This document shows positions 53,476 through 60,856 of a DNA stretch of 64,000 nucleotides, piece after piece. The notes beneath the pieces are model-generated. The model had not been told where the DNA came from. It saw nothing but the letters and a program-made list of their open reading frames with translations, and searched no databases. The DNA lies in contig JAGZSY010000022.1 in assembly GCA_018380885.1 (NCBI GenBank), positions 14,856 to 78,855 of the forward strand, in the 5' to 3' direction. This stretch comes from Enterocloster asparagiformis (GTDB lineage Bacteria; Bacillota; Clostridia; Lachnospirales; Lachnospiraceae). Positions within the stretch are counted from its first letter, which is position 1, and every line of letters starts with the position of its first letter. The position numbers and the translations under genes are program-made.

Positions 53476-53519
53476 ATTATAACAGGCCAGGAAAATCATG
53501 TGTGTCGGACGCCCGACAC
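53476..53519 (-). promoter_or_regulatory. Activator-type promoter with Crp/Fnr palindrome
   Basis: Minus strand TATAAT at 53476-53481 with no good -35. In its place lies the perfect palindrome GTGTCGG-ACGC-CCGACAC (53502-53519). The predicted start is near 53469, so the palindrome centre is at -41.5, the class II activator position. The five-four-five core (GTCGG-N4-CCGAC) has FNR-box geometry. Confidence 0.7.
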
Positions 53520-53554
53520 TTTCGTAAATTTTTATAATTAATTTATAAAAAGGC

Positions 53555-53587
53555 GCAAAAAAACCGCCACAATTACTTGCGGCGGTT
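53555..53587 (-). terminator. Terminator of SirTM operon
   Basis: Minus strand AACCGCC/GGCGGTT stem followed by a run of seven T. Confidence 0.88.
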
Positions 53588-53695
53588 GCGGCGGGGAGCC
53601 TGAAAGCCTTCTGTCACAGGGATTTTCACCCATATCCCAGGCCTGCCCGGTTATCCTTTTGTCAAATACAATGGAGCTCCATGAAACGCGGATAT

Positions 53696-54478
53696 TCAAT
53701 AATCCAATAATCTTCTGTAAATTTTCAAGTCCTCTTCCGTAAAAACATTAAAGATAACCTGCCGCAAAGACCTGTTCCCGCGCAAAAACGCTGTTACCGT
53801 TTCCACGGCGATTTTTGCCGCTCTGTCCCCCGGGAAATGGAATACCCCCGTTGAAATGCAGCAGAAGGCGATGGACCTCACCCCATTATCAGCGGCTAAC
53901 CGCAGGCAGGCGCTGTAGCAGGAGGCCAGCAGCTCGCAGTCCTCGTCCCGAAGCCTTCCGGATACGGCCGGTCCGACCGTGTGCAGGATATATTTGCAGG
54001 GCAGGTTATACCCCGGGGTAATTTTCGCCGTCCCCACCGGCTCCCCGCAACCCTGGGCCGTCATTATCTCGTTGCATTTGATCCTAAGCTGAACGCCGGA
54101 AAACGTATGGATCGCGTTGTCTATGCAGGAATGGCACGGTTGAAAGCAGCCCAGCAGCGCGCTGTTTGCCGCGTTTACGATGGCATCGCAGCGCAGCGTG
54201 GTAATATCGCCCTGCCAGAGGAAAATCCGCCCGTCGGCCTTTGACGCTTTGAGGGCGCCGGCATCCGTTATGCCCCGCGCCCTTGCCAGTTCCGACAGAT
54301 AGGCGTCCTGCACCTGCAAAAACTCCGGCGAGGCAGGAAGAGGCGGGCGCAGATTCATCAGGGAGCGCAAAAGCCTTCTCTGCCCCTGTTCATCCCCCGG
54401 TATTTCCAGCCCCCGGTACCGCGGCTGTTCCTCTATCAGCGCGCGGATGAGAAAAATCCGCTGTTGGTCATGGGTCAT
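53696..54478 (-). CDS. Zinc macrodomain protein-ADP-ribose hydrolase
   Basis: 260 residues. An N-terminal helical extension (about 1-80) precedes a macrodomain with GDITTLRCDAIVNAANSALLG. The Zn-macro insert is GCFQPCHSCIDNAIH, and CCISTGVFHFP closes the ADP-ribose pocket. Zn-macros linked to SirTM remove the ADP-ribose that the sirtuin adds (established in Staphylococcus and Streptococcus). The start overlaps the sirtuin stop by four bases (ATGA), so it is coupled. Last gene of the operon. Confidence 0.93.
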   Translation of the reverse strand: MTHDQQRIFLIRALIEEQPRYRGLEIPGDEQGQRRLLRSLMNLRPPLPASPEFLQVQDAYLSELARARGITDAGALKASKADGRIFLWQGDITTLRCDAIVNAANSALLGCFQPCHSCIDNAIHTFSGVQLRIKCNEIMTAQGCGEPVGTAKITPGYNLPCKYILHTVGPAVSGRLRDEDCELLASCYSACLRLAADNGVRSIAFCCISTGVFHFPGDRAAKIAVETVTAFLRGNRSLRQVIFNVFTEEDLKIYRRLLDY

Positions 54479-55323
54479 GCCTTTCCCTCCTCTCCCCGCA
54501 GCTCCTCCAGCACCGGGCCGATATCCCCGTCCACGCACAGGGAGCGTTCCCGTATCTCAGGGGGAGAAAACGCCTGCCCCCGGTTCACACAGATATAGAA
54601 CGCCCTGCTCCACTGGAGGGTCATCTGCCAGAAGGGGTATTTGATGATGCCCGGGGTGTTCATCCCCACGCCCAGCTCCAGGAAAACCACCCGCCTTTGC
54701 CGGTTTTCGCGCAAAAAGTTCTCATAGCGCTGAGCCGCCTGATCCCAGGCCTCGTCCTCCACAAAATTGCCGTCGCAGCGCAAATTCACCTCCATGTCGC
54801 CGCCGCAGACCGGGCATCTCGGCACCAGCTCCGGAGGTATACGGCAATCCTGCTGGCAGGCTATCATCCTTCGGACCTGCTCCTCGTTGTCGTACAGCTT
54901 TTTGTGACAGGCCCCGGCGCACTGGAACTTCCCGTAATCCCCCTGTGTGGCAAATATGCGCTGGTTGTCGAATCCGGCCAGCCAGAACTGATGGTCCACA
55001 TTGGTGGTCAGCACAAAATAGTTCCGGCTCTGCACCAGCTCATACAGATCCAGGTACGCCTTTCCCGCCGGCTGGTCGTAGCGGTTGCAGTAGATGTGGC
55101 GGCTCCAGTAGGCCCACTTTTCCTCCTGGGTTTGAAAGGGGTAAAAGCCGGCGGAGTACATGTCCCTCATGCCGTATTTGCGGATAAAATCCGGAAAATT
55201 CTGTTGAAACCGCAAGCCCTCGTAGGTCAATCCCGCGGCCGCGGAGAGGCCGGAACCGGCCCCGATCACCACCGCCTGGGCGCTTTTCAGCTTTTCCCGG
55301 ATTACGTCGATCTGAGCGCTCAT
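54475..55323 (-). CDS. Class M sirtuin (SirTM) ADP-ribosyltransferase
   Basis: 282 residues of the Sir2 fold. The NAD site is GAGSGLSAAAGLTYEG, the NID-like motif is TTNVDHQF, and a zinc ribbon has Cys in FQCAGACHK and CPVCGG. Where deacylating sirtuins have a catalytic His (HGS) this reads TQGDYG, a Gln, as in SirTM enzymes that ADP-ribosylate the lipoylated GcvH-L carrier. Here no GcvH-L or ligase is in the operon; a ferredoxin-like flavoprotein takes that place. Four-base overlaps join it to both neighbours. Confidence 0.92.
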   Translation of the reverse strand: MSAQIDVIREKLKSAQAVVIGAGSGLSAAAGLTYEGLRFQQNFPDFIRKYGMRDMYSAGFYPFQTQEEKWAYWSRHIYCNRYDQPAGKAYLDLYELVQSRNYFVLTTNVDHQFWLAGFDNQRIFATQGDYGKFQCAGACHKKLYDNEEQVRRMIACQQDCRIPPELVPRCPVCGGDMEVNLRCDGNFVEDEAWDQAAQRYENFLRENRQRRVVFLELGVGMNTPGIIKYPFWQMTLQWSRAFYICVNRGQAFSPPEIRERSLCVDGDIGPVLEELRGEEGKA

Positions 55324-55961
55324 TTTACCGCCCCCTTCGCCGCTCCCCTGGGACAGGCTTCCACGCAGTTGCCGCAGTGGAGACAGTGCTCCTCCCGGAT
55401 TTTAAAGGGCACCTCGCTGCCGTCGATGCAGCTCTGGGGACACTTTGCCAGGCAGAGACCGCAGCCGTCGCAGTCCTCCGTGATATAGTATCCCTCCTCC
55501 CGCGGTACCTCCTGTCCGCTGCCCTTGCCCAGACGGAAGCTGCGGCGGACTATGGGTTTGGCGGACAGATCGAAATACTCGCCCCGGCCCTCGCACAGGC
55601 AAAACACCTCCAGGGCCTGCCGGCTCTCCGGGGTGGGGTAAATCTCCTCCATGTAGGGATTTTCCGCAAACACCTGATCCAGCAGGCATTTTCCCATGTT
55701 CACCACCCGCCCGGCAACGGACACCGCCTTTTTCCTGAGGGAGCCCTCCCCGCCGGTCATGCCGCTGACCGCCACATAGCGCTGATTGATCAGCTGGCGG
55801 TAAAATGCTTTCCCCCTGGCCGTGATAAAGTACAGGCTGTCATCGTCCGCCAGCATAACGTCGATCACCCGGGCCGCCGGGTGCCCTTCCTCATCCACTG
55901 TGGCAAACACGGCGGAGTGAATCTCCTCTTTCAAAATACGCAGATAATCTTTTGTTTCCAT
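55320..55961 (-). CDS. Split-barrel flavin protein fused to 2[4Fe-4S] ferredoxin
   Basis: 213 residues. About 1-140 are a pyridoxamine-phosphate-oxidase-like FMN-binding split barrel (FATVDEEGHPAARVIDVML, LYFITARGKAFYRQL). About 155-213 hold two 4Fe-4S motifs, CDGCGLCLAKCPQ and CLHCGNCVEACPRG. It is probably a small electron-transfer flavoprotein. First gene of the operon with SirTM and macrodomain, overlapping the sirtuin start by four bases. Start 55961 follows GGAAAGGATGGAG. A divergent HxlR gene lies 168 bases away. Confidence 0.88.
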   Translation of the reverse strand: METKDYLRILKEEIHSAVFATVDEEGHPAARVIDVMLADDDSLYFITARGKAFYRQLINQRYVAVSGMTGGEGSLRKKAVSVAGRVVNMGKCLLDQVFAENPYMEEIYPTPESRQALEVFCLCEGRGEYFDLSAKPIVRRSFRLGKGSGQEVPREEGYYITEDCDGCGLCLAKCPQSCIDGSEVPFKIREEHCLHCGNCVEACPRGAAKGAVK

Positions 55962-56059
55962 AGCGCTCCATCCTTTCCTCATTTCATTGTACCGCAGCCG
56001 CCTTCCGGCGTAAACCGCCCGCTGGAAAACGGCGCGGCGCCAAACCAACGCCGCGGGGC

Positions 56060-56088
56060 TTGCCAGGGGCGTTTTAATGGTATATAAT
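56060..56088 (+). promoter_or_regulatory. hxlR promoter
   Basis: TTGCCA at 56060-56065, 17-base spacer, perfect TATAAT at 56083-56088, 42 bases before the HxlR start. Confidence 0.8.
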
Positions 56089-56098
56089 AGTCCTATAC
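56080..56098. promoter_or_regulatory. Possible HxlR operator
   Basis: GTATA-N9-TATAC palindrome across the -10 box of hxlR, with a nearby AGATACT at 56107-56113. Position fits autoregulation and control of the divergent operon. Confidence 0.5.
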
Positions 56099-56129
56099 AT
56101 CCGTTCAGATACTAAGGAGGTGAGCACTG

Positions 56130-56459
56130 ATGGATCCAAATACCAAAAAGATGCCGGACTGCCCGGTGGAAATAACCCTGCAGCTGATCGGCGACAAGTG
56201 GAAGGTGCTGATCATCCGGGATTTGCTGACCGGGACCAAGCGCTTTAACGAGCTGATGCGCTCGGTCACCGGGATCACCCAGAAGGTTCTGACCAGCCAC
56301 CTGCGGGCCATGGAGGCCTCCGGGCTGGTGAACCGCAAGGTCTACCCCGAGGTTCCCCCCAAGGTGGAGTACTCCCTCACCGAGACCGGCCTCAGCCTGA
56401 AGCCCATACTGGACTGCATGGTGGCCTGGGGAGATGACTACAAAAAGAAGATCATCTGA
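56130..56459 (+). CDS. HxlR-family regulator
   Basis: 109-residue winged-helix protein of the HxlR/YodB/HypR family. The N-terminal DCPVEITLQLIGDKWKVLII carries the single Cys (near residue 11) that senses electrophiles or oxidants in YodB-type members, and RFNELMRSVTGITQKVLTSHL is the recognition helix. AAGGAGG lies before the ATG. It sits between two flavin split-barrel genes, on the opposite strand to both, and probably regulates them. Confidence 0.92.
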   Translation: MDPNTKKMPDCPVEITLQLIGDKWKVLIIRDLLTGTKRFNELMRSVTGITQKVLTSHLRAMEASGLVNRKVYPEVPPKVEYSLTETGLSLKPILDCMVAWGDDYKKKII

Positions 56460-56484
56460 GATTTCAGTCCAAACGTCCCCTTGC

Positions 56485-56509
56485 AGGGCGGCCGGAGCAC
56501 GGCCGCCCT
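56485..56509 (+). terminator. Weak terminator after hxlR
   Basis: Ten-base perfect arms AGGGCGGCCG/CGGCCGCCCT with a five-base loop and a short GTTTG tail. The rest of 56510-56711 shows no gene on either strand. Confidence 0.6.
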
Positions 56510-56711
56510 GTTTGCCGCTCGGATACTCCGCCTGCGGTACTGCGCTGCGGCCTCCTGACCGCCGGCAGCTTCTCCTATCCGCGCCATACCGTCGCTTTCA
56601 AAATCGCGCCGATCAACCGCGGTACTGCCCGGTCTCCCGTGAAGCTTTGCCACTAGCCGCGATTTTCACCTGCCCCAAGGCGAACGATCATATGTAGCTT
56701 CCCGGCGGCAA

Positions 56712-57107
56712 TTAAAATTCATAGGGCGGATTTCTCCGGAAATCCGCGATTACGCCGTGGGGATCCTCCAGGTAAAACACCTCGAAAATCGGGTTCTCCG
56801 CCGTGTTGTACTGGCCTTTAACAATGGGGTTTTCCATGCAGGCTTCCTTCACCTCCATGTTGTTCTCAAATACCGCTCTGCCGTGCAGGCGCAGCCAGGA
56901 GCAGGAGGCGTCGGAGATGCTCACCTCCACTTCCGGGTTGGCCTGCATATCCAGATACACGTCCTTGCGGTTGTTGGTACAGAACCAGAGCTTTCCGCCC
57001 TTCTCAAAACAGAACATAAAGGGACGGCATTTGGCCTTGCCGTCTCTGCCCACGGTGGCAAGATACTGCACGGGGTTTGCCTGCAAAAATTCCACTACTC
57101 GTTTCAT
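56712..57107 (-). CDS. Pyridoxamine-phosphate-oxidase-like flavin protein
   Basis: 131 residues, a single FMN-binding split barrel (YLATVGRDGKAKCRPFMFCFE, KLWFCTNNRKDVYLDMQ, FEVFYLEDPHGVIADF). Such proteins act as small flavin reductases or nitroimidazole reductases (Nim-like) in anaerobes. The start at 57107 has GGAAAGGATGGAAG upstream, nearly the same leader as the ferredoxin-fused split-barrel gene at 55961, which suggests common control. Converges on hxlR. Confidence 0.9.
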   Translation of the reverse strand: MKRVVEFLQANPVQYLATVGRDGKAKCRPFMFCFEKGGKLWFCTNNRKDVYLDMQANPEVEVSISDASCSWLRLHGRAVFENNMEVKEACMENPIVKGQYNTAENPIFEVFYLEDPHGVIADFRRNPPYEF

Positions 57108-57419
57108 GATGCTTCCATCCTTTCCTCGTATCAAACTGTTTTCAGTTCGGAACCGGCCGCTTCCTATAACTGCATTATAGAGCGATACGGCCGTCCGGGG
57201 AAGAACGCACTTTAAAGTGGGATAGGCGCCTGCGGGAAACATAGTATCTTTTTGATACTGTCTATGGCGGACCGGTTCCGAGGCAGCTCCCGGCCCCCAA
57301 ATGGGCAAATCCTGTTCCCGCTGTTTCGGCCGCCGCGGCCCCGGCCCCCCCGGACTGTTACGGCTGACGCCCTTGGCCGGGTGTTAGCCGACGGCAGCTG
57401 CCCGCGGGTTTTAATATTT
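57108..57419. other. Gap between split-barrel and M13 peptidase genes
   Basis: 312 bases without a gene. On the minus strand TATAAT at 57174-57179 is a possible -10 for the split-barrel gene, with only a weak -35. A palindrome lies at 57243-57259. The part nearest the peptidase is a C/G-rich tract. No clear terminator for the peptidase gene was found. Confidence 0.5.
57243..57259. promoter_or_regulatory. AGTATC-N5-GATACT palindrome
   Basis: Perfect inverted repeat with a T5 centre, inside a longer imperfect CATAG/CTATG frame. The half-site GATACT also occurs before hxlR (56108-56113), so it may be an HxlR site for the split-barrel gene, though it is about 70 bases upstream of the -10. Confidence 0.5.
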
Positions 57420-59495
57420 TTACCAAATCCCCACCCGTTTCTCCGGCGCCAGGTACATCCCGTCGCCCTCCTTTAGCTGAGGGTAGGCCAGGTAAAACGC
57501 GTCGGTGTTGCGCAGAACCGCATTCACCCTGACCTTAGCCGGAGAGTGCACATCCGTGTTCAGCCGCCGGATCATGGCCTCGTCCGTGTACTTAGAGGCC
57601 CAGATGGTGGCAAACTGTGTGAACAGCCGGCGAAGCCCTCCCGTGTCCTGTCCCACAATGGAGGTGACACAGGAAAGGCTGCCCAGATCCGCAATATTCT
57701 CCCCCAGCGTCTGCCGTCCGTCCACCATGCGGCCGTCAAAGCCCTCCTGCCCGTCGTAATACCGCGCCACCTCATCCGACAGCGCGCGGAAGTTCTCTAA
57801 ATCCTCCGGTGTCCACCACATGGCGTAATTGCCCTTCTCGTCGTACAGAGCGCCGGAGGAATCAAAGGCGTGGCTGATCTCGTGGGCGATCACCATGCCG
57901 ATTCCGCCCATATCCGTGGCCAGGTCCGCCTCCGGGCTGTAAAACGGCGCCTGCAGAATCCCCGCCGGGAATACGATCTCATTGCCAGAGGGATTGTAGT
58001 AGGCGTTGACCGTCTGAGGCGTCATGGCCCATTTCCCCTTATCCACCGGCAGCCGCCCCTCCCGGCGGTCAAAGTCCGCCTCCGCCTTCATCAGCGCGAG
58101 CATATTGCCGATCAGCGTTCCCCCCGCCTCCGGCGGGGTGATCTCCGCTTGGGCGTGGACGTCGGTGAAGCGGTCGGGATATCCCACCTTCAGGGTCATG
58201 GAATCCAGCTTTTTCACCGCGTTGGCCTTCGTCTCCTCCCCCATCCAGTCCAGGTCCAGGATGCGTTTCTTGTAAGCGGCCAGAATCTGGCGGATCATGG
58301 CTGTCACATTTTCCTTGTCCTCGGCGGAAAAGCATGCTTGCGCGTACAGGCGGCCGAACTCGAAGCCGAACACGGACTGGGTCATCTCGCCGGCCAGCTT
58401 GTCCCCGGCCTTCATCTCGGTAATCCCGTACTGGCGGTTGTGCCAGGCCAACGCGTTGTCCCGCATCTGAGGGGTCAGATACGGGCTCATATCCTTTGCC
58501 AGACAGAATACGGCGTAGTGCTTCAACAGCTCCAGATGTTCCTGGGTAAGCCATCTGTTGCAGGCCTTAAGCGCCTCAACGTCCGTCACCACATAGTAGT
58601 CCCGCCCCTGGATGCCCAGGAGTTCTAAATAGGCCTCCACATCCATGCCGGGCAGGAGCTGCTGCAGCTGAGCCTGCGTATAGCGGTTGTAATACGCCTC
58701 CGGGTCCTGGCTGCGGCTTAAGGGAAGGGCTGCGGCGGCCACGTCCTTCTGAAAAGCCAAAATTTCGGAGGCGGCCTGCCTGGCGTCCTCCTGCTCCACG
58801 CCGCAAAATCCCAACACCCGGCCGATATAAGCCTCATACTCTGCCAGAAAATCCCCCATGGACTCATCCTCCAGTATCTCCTTGCCCGGCCCCAAATCTG
58901 GCTGAACAAAGCAGTATACGTATCGTCCGGAATCCCGCAGGTCCTCGGTTTTCTGCACATTGACCAGGCTGGTCAGCCCCAGGTCGTGGGCAAGGGCGCC
59001 CAGACTTTCCAGATATTGGGGTATCGTGGCGGCGCCCAGGATGGACTCCATATAGGGCGCAAGCCCGCCAAGTCCTGCCTCCGCCCGGGCCTTATCGTCC
59101 AGCGCAGTCGCGTAAAAGTCCGCAATCTTCTGCTCCGCGGACCCCTTCTTAAGAGTCCCGCGCTTCTCCGCGTTTTCCCTCAGCAGCCGGTCCAGAACCT
59201 CATAGTTCTGCTGGTCCAGCTGGTAAAGGTAGCTCCAGGAGCTGGAATCCCCCGGAATCTGTGTCCTGCTTAGAATATCGTAATTGATGTACTCGTAGTA
59301 GTCGTCCTCCAGGCGGGGGCGCAGCGCGGAAGCGGAGGGGTGGGGCTGGGCGGCTTCTGCGGCCGGCGACGAGCCGGTTGTTTCTTCCGCCCGAGCGGGC
59401 GGCGGTGTCGGAGCTTCCGCTTTACAGGCGGACAGGACCAATACAACGCTCCCGGTCACAACAGCCAACCACATTTTTGCGTGTCTTTTCTTCAT
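57420..59495 (-). CDS. M13-family zinc metallopeptidase (PepO-like) lipoprotein
   Basis: 691 residues. The signal peptide (MKKRHAKMWLAVVTGSVVLV) ends in the lipobox LSAC, so it is extracellular and lipid-anchored, unlike most cytoplasmic PepO. A Pro/Ala linker (about 25-55) precedes the neprilysin fold. The zinc site is VIAHEISHAFD near 535, the third ligand is in ENIADLGS near 598, and the substrate motif NAYYNPSGNEI is present. It cleaves short peptides. The start at 59495 follows AGGAGA; the upstream open frame is not needed. Confidence 0.93.
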   Translation of the reverse strand: MKKRHAKMWLAVVTGSVVLVLSACKAEAPTPPPARAEETTGSSPAAEAAQPHPSASALRPRLEDDYYEYINYDILSRTQIPGDSSSWSYLYQLDQQNYEVLDRLLRENAEKRGTLKKGSAEQKIADFYATALDDKARAEAGLGGLAPYMESILGAATIPQYLESLGALAHDLGLTSLVNVQKTEDLRDSGRYVYCFVQPDLGPGKEILEDESMGDFLAEYEAYIGRVLGFCGVEQEDARQAASEILAFQKDVAAAALPLSRSQDPEAYYNRYTQAQLQQLLPGMDVEAYLELLGIQGRDYYVVTDVEALKACNRWLTQEHLELLKHYAVFCLAKDMSPYLTPQMRDNALAWHNRQYGITEMKAGDKLAGEMTQSVFGFEFGRLYAQACFSAEDKENVTAMIRQILAAYKKRILDLDWMGEETKANAVKKLDSMTLKVGYPDRFTDVHAQAEITPPEAGGTLIGNMLALMKAEADFDRREGRLPVDKGKWAMTPQTVNAYYNPSGNEIVFPAGILQAPFYSPEADLATDMGGIGMVIAHEISHAFDSSGALYDEKGNYAMWWTPEDLENFRALSDEVARYYDGQEGFDGRMVDGRQTLGENIADLGSLSCVTSIVGQDTGGLRRLFTQFATIWASKYTDEAMIRRLNTDVHSPAKVRVNAVLRNTDAFYLAYPQLKEGDGMYLAPEKRVGIW

Positions 59496-59628
59496 CTGAT
59501 CTCTCCTCACAGTCGTTAGTTTTTCCCTGGAACGCCATGCTTTTAGGCAAGTCCAGGTCTGCGGGAATCCGGATTGCGCCCCTGAGCACACTCCTGTACA
59601 ATCGCTGTCCGCTGCGGGACAGCAAAAG

Positions 59629-59669
59629 ACAAATCCCCAAAGAACAGTCTGTGCTCTTTGGGGATTTGT
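59629..59669 (-). terminator. Terminator of the thiazoline operon
   Basis: Perfect 15-base arms (59629-59643 and 59655-59669, ACAAATCCCCAAAGA) with an inner short stem, then CTTTTG on the minus strand, 19 bases after the last gene. Confidence 0.8.
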
Positions 59670-59688
59670 TATGCGATAGGACGCGGAC

Positions 59689-60123
59689 TCAAAAGAGCCC
59701 CGCCACATAAAAAATATAGATCATCCAAACTTCCGCGACGAGATAACAGGCCAGCCGGACCGCACAGGGCATCACCACCAGGCGAAACCACCGGTACTTG
59801 CCGTCAGGCATTTTCTGCGCTGCGAATTCGATGGCTGCGCCCAGCCTGGCTACGTTACCCATGATCAACAGCACGCTGATTCCCAGAGCAAACCACCGGG
59901 CCAGCAGGCCAAAGCGGATACCGCTCAAAACCAGTATCACGCTGACCAGACCCGCCATCAATAGATCGGAGCTGCTCTTAAGCGCCTGGGAGCATACGGC
60001 CCTGCCGCCGGCCTCGGCCGCAAGCGGCTTGCGCCAGCTGATATACGCGGCTTGGGACACGGCCCAGCCGACGGCAAATATTATTAACGGCACATAACAC
60101 ACTGCTTTAAAGCTCTCAAACAT
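59689..60123 (-). CDS. Unknown four-helix membrane protein
   Basis: 144 residues with four predicted helices (about 8-28, 52-72, 76-96, 118-140). A short Cys/Arg-containing loop follows the first helix (SWRKPLAAEAGGRAVCSQAL). I do not recognise the family. It starts 18 bases after the hydrolase stop, so it is the last gene of the five-gene operon, and may assist the transporter-like proteins there. AGAGG is before the ATG. Confidence 0.75.
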   Translation of the reverse strand: MFESFKAVCYVPLIIFAVGWAVSQAAYISWRKPLAAEAGGRAVCSQALKSSSDLLMAGLVSVILVLSGIRFGLLARWFALGISVLLIMGNVARLGAAIEFAAQKMPDGKYRWFRLVVMPCAVRLACYLVAEVWMIYIFYVAGLF

Positions 60124-60141
60124 ATTTACCTCTGTCTTTTC

Positions 60142-60837
60142 CTAGTCACACACGTTGAAGTTGGTATATCGATACCCGGCCAGAATGTCCGCCATCTCCC
60201 GGCCATAATCCTGCGCAAAGTCGGCCATCACACGGCCGTTCACTGCCTCCCCCGCGCTCTTGAATATGGCTGAGACCACCTCGCTGTACGCCCAGTAGGA
60301 GTGGGCGCAGTGGTATTCAAAATCCCTGAGGTTCTCCGGCTTCTTGCTCAGATCCGTGTCCCCGTCAAAGTCCACGTCCTTCATTCTGTGGATACAGTAA
60401 TCAGCGGTCTGCAGGGTCTGGTCCACCTCATAGGTCAGATAGGGGTTGAAGCCCCGCACAATGGAGTTATCCAGATGCCGGCAGTACTCCGCTCCTGCCG
60501 TTCCGTTTAAGCCCATCTCCTTAAACTGGGTATACCATGGACATTGAGTGATATGTACCACCGCCTCCGGCTGGTACGCCTGATAAGCCATAGCATTATT
60601 GCAGCCCTCAGCCTTCGTGTCCTCCGTGTTCACCCACTCCCCATAGCGGTAATAGTTTGCAGGTGTCAGAGCCTGGCCGTCCCGGATCGCCCTCTGGGCC
60701 ATCCTGCGCCCGCGCTGCTCGGCATAATACTGGGTGGCGTGGATAAAGGCCATCTTCCCTTTCTCGCCAAAAGCTTCCGTCAAATGCACGTAAAATTTCG
60801 CCGCAATATATGCGTGTACTTTTTCGTTAAATCCCAT
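60142..60837 (-). CDS. L-2-amino-thiazoline-4-carboxylate hydrolase family
   Basis: 231 residues of the ATC hydrolase family (PF14196 type). Characterised members open 2-aminothiazoline-4-carboxylate to carbamoyl-cysteine on the way to L-cysteine. Typical features are the helical N-terminus (YIAAKFYVHLTEAFGEKG) and the C-terminal CIHRMKDVDF, with conserved Cys, His and Asp. The start at 60837 follows GGGAGGGAG. It sits between membrane genes in an operon with an M20 amidohydrolase, the enzyme class that would carry out the next step. Confidence 0.85.
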   Translation of the reverse strand: MGFNEKVHAYIAAKFYVHLTEAFGEKGKMAFIHATQYYAEQRGRRMAQRAIRDGQALTPANYYRYGEWVNTEDTKAEGCNNAMAYQAYQPEAVVHITQCPWYTQFKEMGLNGTAGAEYCRHLDNSIVRGFNPYLTYEVDQTLQTADYCIHRMKDVDFDGDTDLSKKPENLRDFEYHCAHSYWAYSEVVSAIFKSAGEAVNGRVMADFAQDYGREMADILAGYRYTNFNVCD

Positions 60838-60856
60838 ATCTCCCTCCCATTTCCTC

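Noticed and set aside
54475..55323. Annotation as NAD-dependent protein deacetylase
   Set aside because: The catalytic His is Gln and the operon partner is a Zn-macrodomain, both features of ADP-ribosylating SirTM enzymes.
56510..56711. Possible short gene after hxlR
   Set aside because: Open frames exist on both strands, but none has a ribosome site or recognisable content.
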